Positions 27,698 to 29,808 of a DNA stretch of 29,808 bases are shown piece by piece. The DNA is taken from positions 47,885 to 77,692 of the forward strand of contig NW_005199250.1 of assembly GCF_000372725.1 (NCBI RefSeq). Reading direction: 5' to 3'. The translations under genes and the position numbers were made by a program. Positions within the stretch are counted from its first letter, which is position 1; every line of letters begins with the position of its first letter. The stretch is from Emiliania huxleyi CCMP1516 (Eukaryota; Haptophyta; Isochrysidales; Noelaerhabdaceae). Below the pieces are notes generated by a model that saw nothing but the letters and a program-made list of their open reading frames with translations, made no database searches and had not been told where the DNA came from.

Positions 27698-29238
27698 CGG
27701 CGGTCGGTGTGGCGCGAGTTAAGACGGTGACCGCGGTCGTGCCAGCTCTCTCGCTGGGGAATTGAACAGACGCCACCACGCGTCTGCCACGCCCAGAGCT
27801 TGCCAGCCCGGGGCCACAACCACGCATCCGCCGGCGAGGTCTCGCGGCTGCCTTCCCCCTTGGCAAAGGTTCGTATTTCACAGAGGCAATTCCTCTCCCT
27901 CTACCTCTACTCTGCGCGTGCAAGAAGATATATATAATGTCTGTCGTGTCTTGGTTGGTGAAGTTCCCTCAGCCTCACACCTTGATTGAGCACTTGATTG
28001 AGCACTGGATAGGTAGGGTCGATTCCGCATGCATGGTACGGGACCCCTCGATCGTCTCGCCCTCCCTCACTGGTGTGTTCATTGGGGGGGGTCATAACAA
28101 ACACGGTACAGGAGCGAGGACCGAGGTGCACGTGCACGCTGCCAAAGCAGTGTGTCGTCCCCCCTTCTCCATTCACCTACCTCACAGTGAGATGTGTCGG
28201 CGGCGATGGCGGTGTGACCGATCGAGCTACAAGAGGAGCTTGTTCAGCATGATCCGGGAGGGTCGAGCAGTTCCTCACTTCCACACTGGGTGAGCTTCAG
28301 ACCTCGGGCCTCTCACCCCTTCACCTTCGGCTTGTGTGGATTCGAACCACCGCCGGGATGGAAGCTTCCTGCTTCCATCTACGAGATAGCGCAGCCTCTT
28401 ACCTGTGTCCCAGTGCGAGGGCTGGTGAGCGCCTCTTGTGCGCCGTTGCGGGGGGAGGGGCAACGGGGTGGGGGGTGGGGGGGGGAGGCGGATTTCAGCC
28501 GGACGGTAAAGTAGTCAAAGCAACTTGAGGCCGCGCTGGTGCCCCACACACCACCCCCCATCTTCTTACAGCAGCAGCGACTGGGCCGTTTCATTGCACC
28601 TCAGGCCCGCCTCCCTTGCCTCACACCTTACGGATCGTGCAGGGCCAGGGGCTGCGGGACACATGCACATGCACATGCACATGCACATGCTACACGTCCC
28701 TGTAAAATCCCATCTCGTCTCAGAGTTTGACCGTTTAAGGTTCCCCGGGCCACTTTCGGGGGGCAAACCCTGCCCGGCCCCTAGAACCCCAGGTAAGGCC
28801 CAGGTGTGGCCTAGGGCATCAGAAGGGACCAAGAGGAGTCCAGTCTGAGCCATAGAGCCCATGTCTTTGCCCCCGAAGGTCGCGTTCAAATGCCCGGAAC
28901 GGACGTTACAGTGGTCTCCGGCCGGCGCGATCGCCGAGCTGTGACGCTCAGGGAAGCCTGATGAGGTACTGGTTTCTTTGCCCAGGCCTGGCCTACGTCT
29001 ACGAAAAGTTTTATTTTTGTTTTTTCGTGTCTTCCGCAATGCGCAAACCCCAGTCTTCCCCCTCTCTCCGGCCAGAGAGGCAGAGCATGGGCCAGAGAGA
29101 TTCTCTGTCGCGCGTGGCCCTCTTTGTATAGTTGTACAGTACGGGCACACACACGATCTCAACATTCGCGCACAGGCTGTCACCGTGGATCGATACTCAA
29201 GAGCCGAGAATAAATGGAAGGTGTCGAGAGCACTAGGA
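27698..29238. other. Intergenic region between carrier and helicase genes
   Basis: No gene supported over about 1.5 kb. Contains an AT patch GATATATATAAT (about 27926-27938), a direct repeat TTGATTGAGCAC (27982-28005), a 9-bp-stem hairpin GATGGAAGC/GCTTCCATC (28358-28380), G-rich homopolymers (28450-28490), the ACATGC microsatellite and a T-rich patch (29000-29030). Long minus-strand frames here are non-coding in character. Confidence 0.4.
28661..28690. repeat. (ACATGC)5 microsatellite
   Basis: Five perfect hexamers ACATGC. Shares the ACATG core with the ACATGG array at 26205. Confidence 0.97.
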
Positions 29239-29808
29239 CTAGGCACCCCCTCGCGCCTCCCCGGGCTCCTCCCCCCCGCCGGGCTCCTCCTCAGGCAGCG
29301 CCATGAGCTCGTCCTCCGCGATCGGGTAGCGGTCGCACGCTCGGACGGCGGCCCGCGCGGCCGCCTTGGCCGCCTCGGAGACATACGGCACTGCCGACAC
29401 CGTCTTGAGCAGCTCGAGCGAGCGGCGGAGCAGTCGAAAGAGGTCGCCCAAGTCGAGCGACGTGCCTGCGACGAGCGACTCCCACCCCTCGCCCGCCGCC
29501 CACGCCTCGACAAGCCCGCACAAGCCCGCGTCGAGGCCGACGGGGAACGAGAGGCCGGCCGCCATCTGCGCGCGCTGCAGCTCCGCCGCGCGATCCGCCA
29601 GCACGTCGACCGTCTCGTACACGGCTTCGGAGGGCGCGAACCGCACAAAAGTGTTTGGGCGCAGCCGCTCGTCGAGCGTCGCGGCAAGCACCGCCGCCAG
29701 CTGCGGCGGCTCGAGCTCGGCGGCCGCAGCCTCCATCAGCACCAGCGCGAGCCACAGCTCGTTCTCGCCCGAGAGCGACGCGACGAGCGCCCCAAACTCG
29801 GTCGCCTC
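29239..29808 (-). CDS. Ski2-like DExH RNA helicase, C-terminal end (ISE2-like), partial
   Basis: Open from the window edge to a stop at 29239; 189 residues, 5' part outside the window. It matches the C-terminal DSHCT-type region of Ski2/Mtr4-family helicases, and best the plant ISE2 protein as I remember it: SGENELWLALVLMEAAAAEL, ELEPPQLAAVLA, LDAGLCGLVEAWAAG, then LDLGDLFRLLRRSLELLKTV and CDRYPIAEDE. In plants ISE2 is a plastid RNA helicase involved in RNA processing and plasmodesmal development; Mtr4/Ski2 feed RNA to the exosome. The helicase core is not visible, so the exact subfamily is inferred from this C-terminal match. A short acidic Gly/Glu-rich tail (PEEEPGGGEEPGEARGGA) follows. No intron in the visible part. 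Confidence 0.85.
   Translation of the reverse strand, partial: EATEFGALVASLSGENELWLALVLMEAAAAELEPPQLAAVLAATLDERLRPNTFVRFAPSEAVYETVDVLADRAAELQRAQMAAGLSFPVGLDAGLCGLVEAWAAGEGWESLVAGTSLDLGDLFRLLRRSLELLKTVSAVPYVSEAAKAAARAAVRACDRYPIAEDELMALPEEEPGGGEEPGEARGGA

Noticed and set aside
28338..28348. GGATTCGAACC, a perfect tRNA B-box (minus strand GGTTCGAATCC) with a nearby hairpin
   Set aside because: No matching 5' acceptor strand, the T-stem has a mismatch, the putative anticodon loop lacks U33 and the variable-region spacing is wrong. Not a tRNA gene as far as I can fold it by hand.

Overview
The window is nuclear DNA of a GC-rich eukaryotic microbe, most likely a unicellular alga. The genes are broken by short introns (about 43-400 nt, mostly 60-85), the coding sequence is extremely GC-rich, and there are no operons. 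The products are eukaryotic: a complete coatomer beta'-COP, a mitochondrial carrier, a HIG1-domain protein, and a Ski2/ISE2-type helicase end that resembles the plastid-associated plant protein. About two thirds of the introns I could place by reading frame and homology begin with GC instead of GT. High GC, compact introns and abundant GC-AG introns fit a haptophyte best; a pelagophyte or dinoflagellate cannot be excluded from sequence alone.

Layout, left to right: the 5' part of an ankyrin-repeat gene (-, 1-867); one arm of a 438-bp dispersed inverted repeat (1167-1604) and gene-poor sequence; a metallo-beta-lactamase-fold hydrolase (+, 3262-4986, 7 exons); a membrane-anchored chalcone-isomerase-like gene (-, 5169-6316) whose single intron is almost wholly a 22-bp minisatellite; an orphan conserved-looking exon (+, 6746-7039); a HIG1-domain gene (+, 7407-8308); an unknown Cys/Trp-rich membrane-anchored protein (-, 9388-10933); a small two-helix membrane ORF (-, 10983-11459); a glycosyltransferase-8-like gene (+, ~12470-13122); an unknown 741-residue, probably nuclear protein (-, 13678-16880, 8 exons); tandem repeats and the second arm of the 438-bp repeat (17660-18098); the beta'-COP gene (-, 18737-23108, 11 exons); a palindrome-like segment in which about 0.6-kb inverted arms flank a Cys-rich zinc-binding protein gene (+, 23749-24348); two blocks of CTGTCRG minisatellite; a mitochondrial carrier (-, 26703-27697); and the C-terminal end of a Ski2-like helicase (-, 29239-29808, runs off the window).

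The genes do not form one pathway. They are an ordinary mix of trafficking (COPI), mitochondrial (HIG1, carrier), RNA-processing (helicase), metabolic and lineage-specific functions. The unusual biology lies in how the genes are broken up. Several introns sit between duplicated exon sequence (up to 12-13 nt identical at both splice sites). Several share internal modules with other introns, in the same gene or in another gene. GC donors are the rule. Together this looks like recent intron gain, by introner-like insertion or by local duplication of AG|GC / AG|GT proto-splice sites. The second notable structure is the near-identical inverted duplication that copies the beta'-COP promoter and first exon to the far side of the Cys-rich gene.

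Exon boundaries were set by hand from reading frame, splice dinucleotides and alignment to remembered family members; ambiguous ones are flagged.
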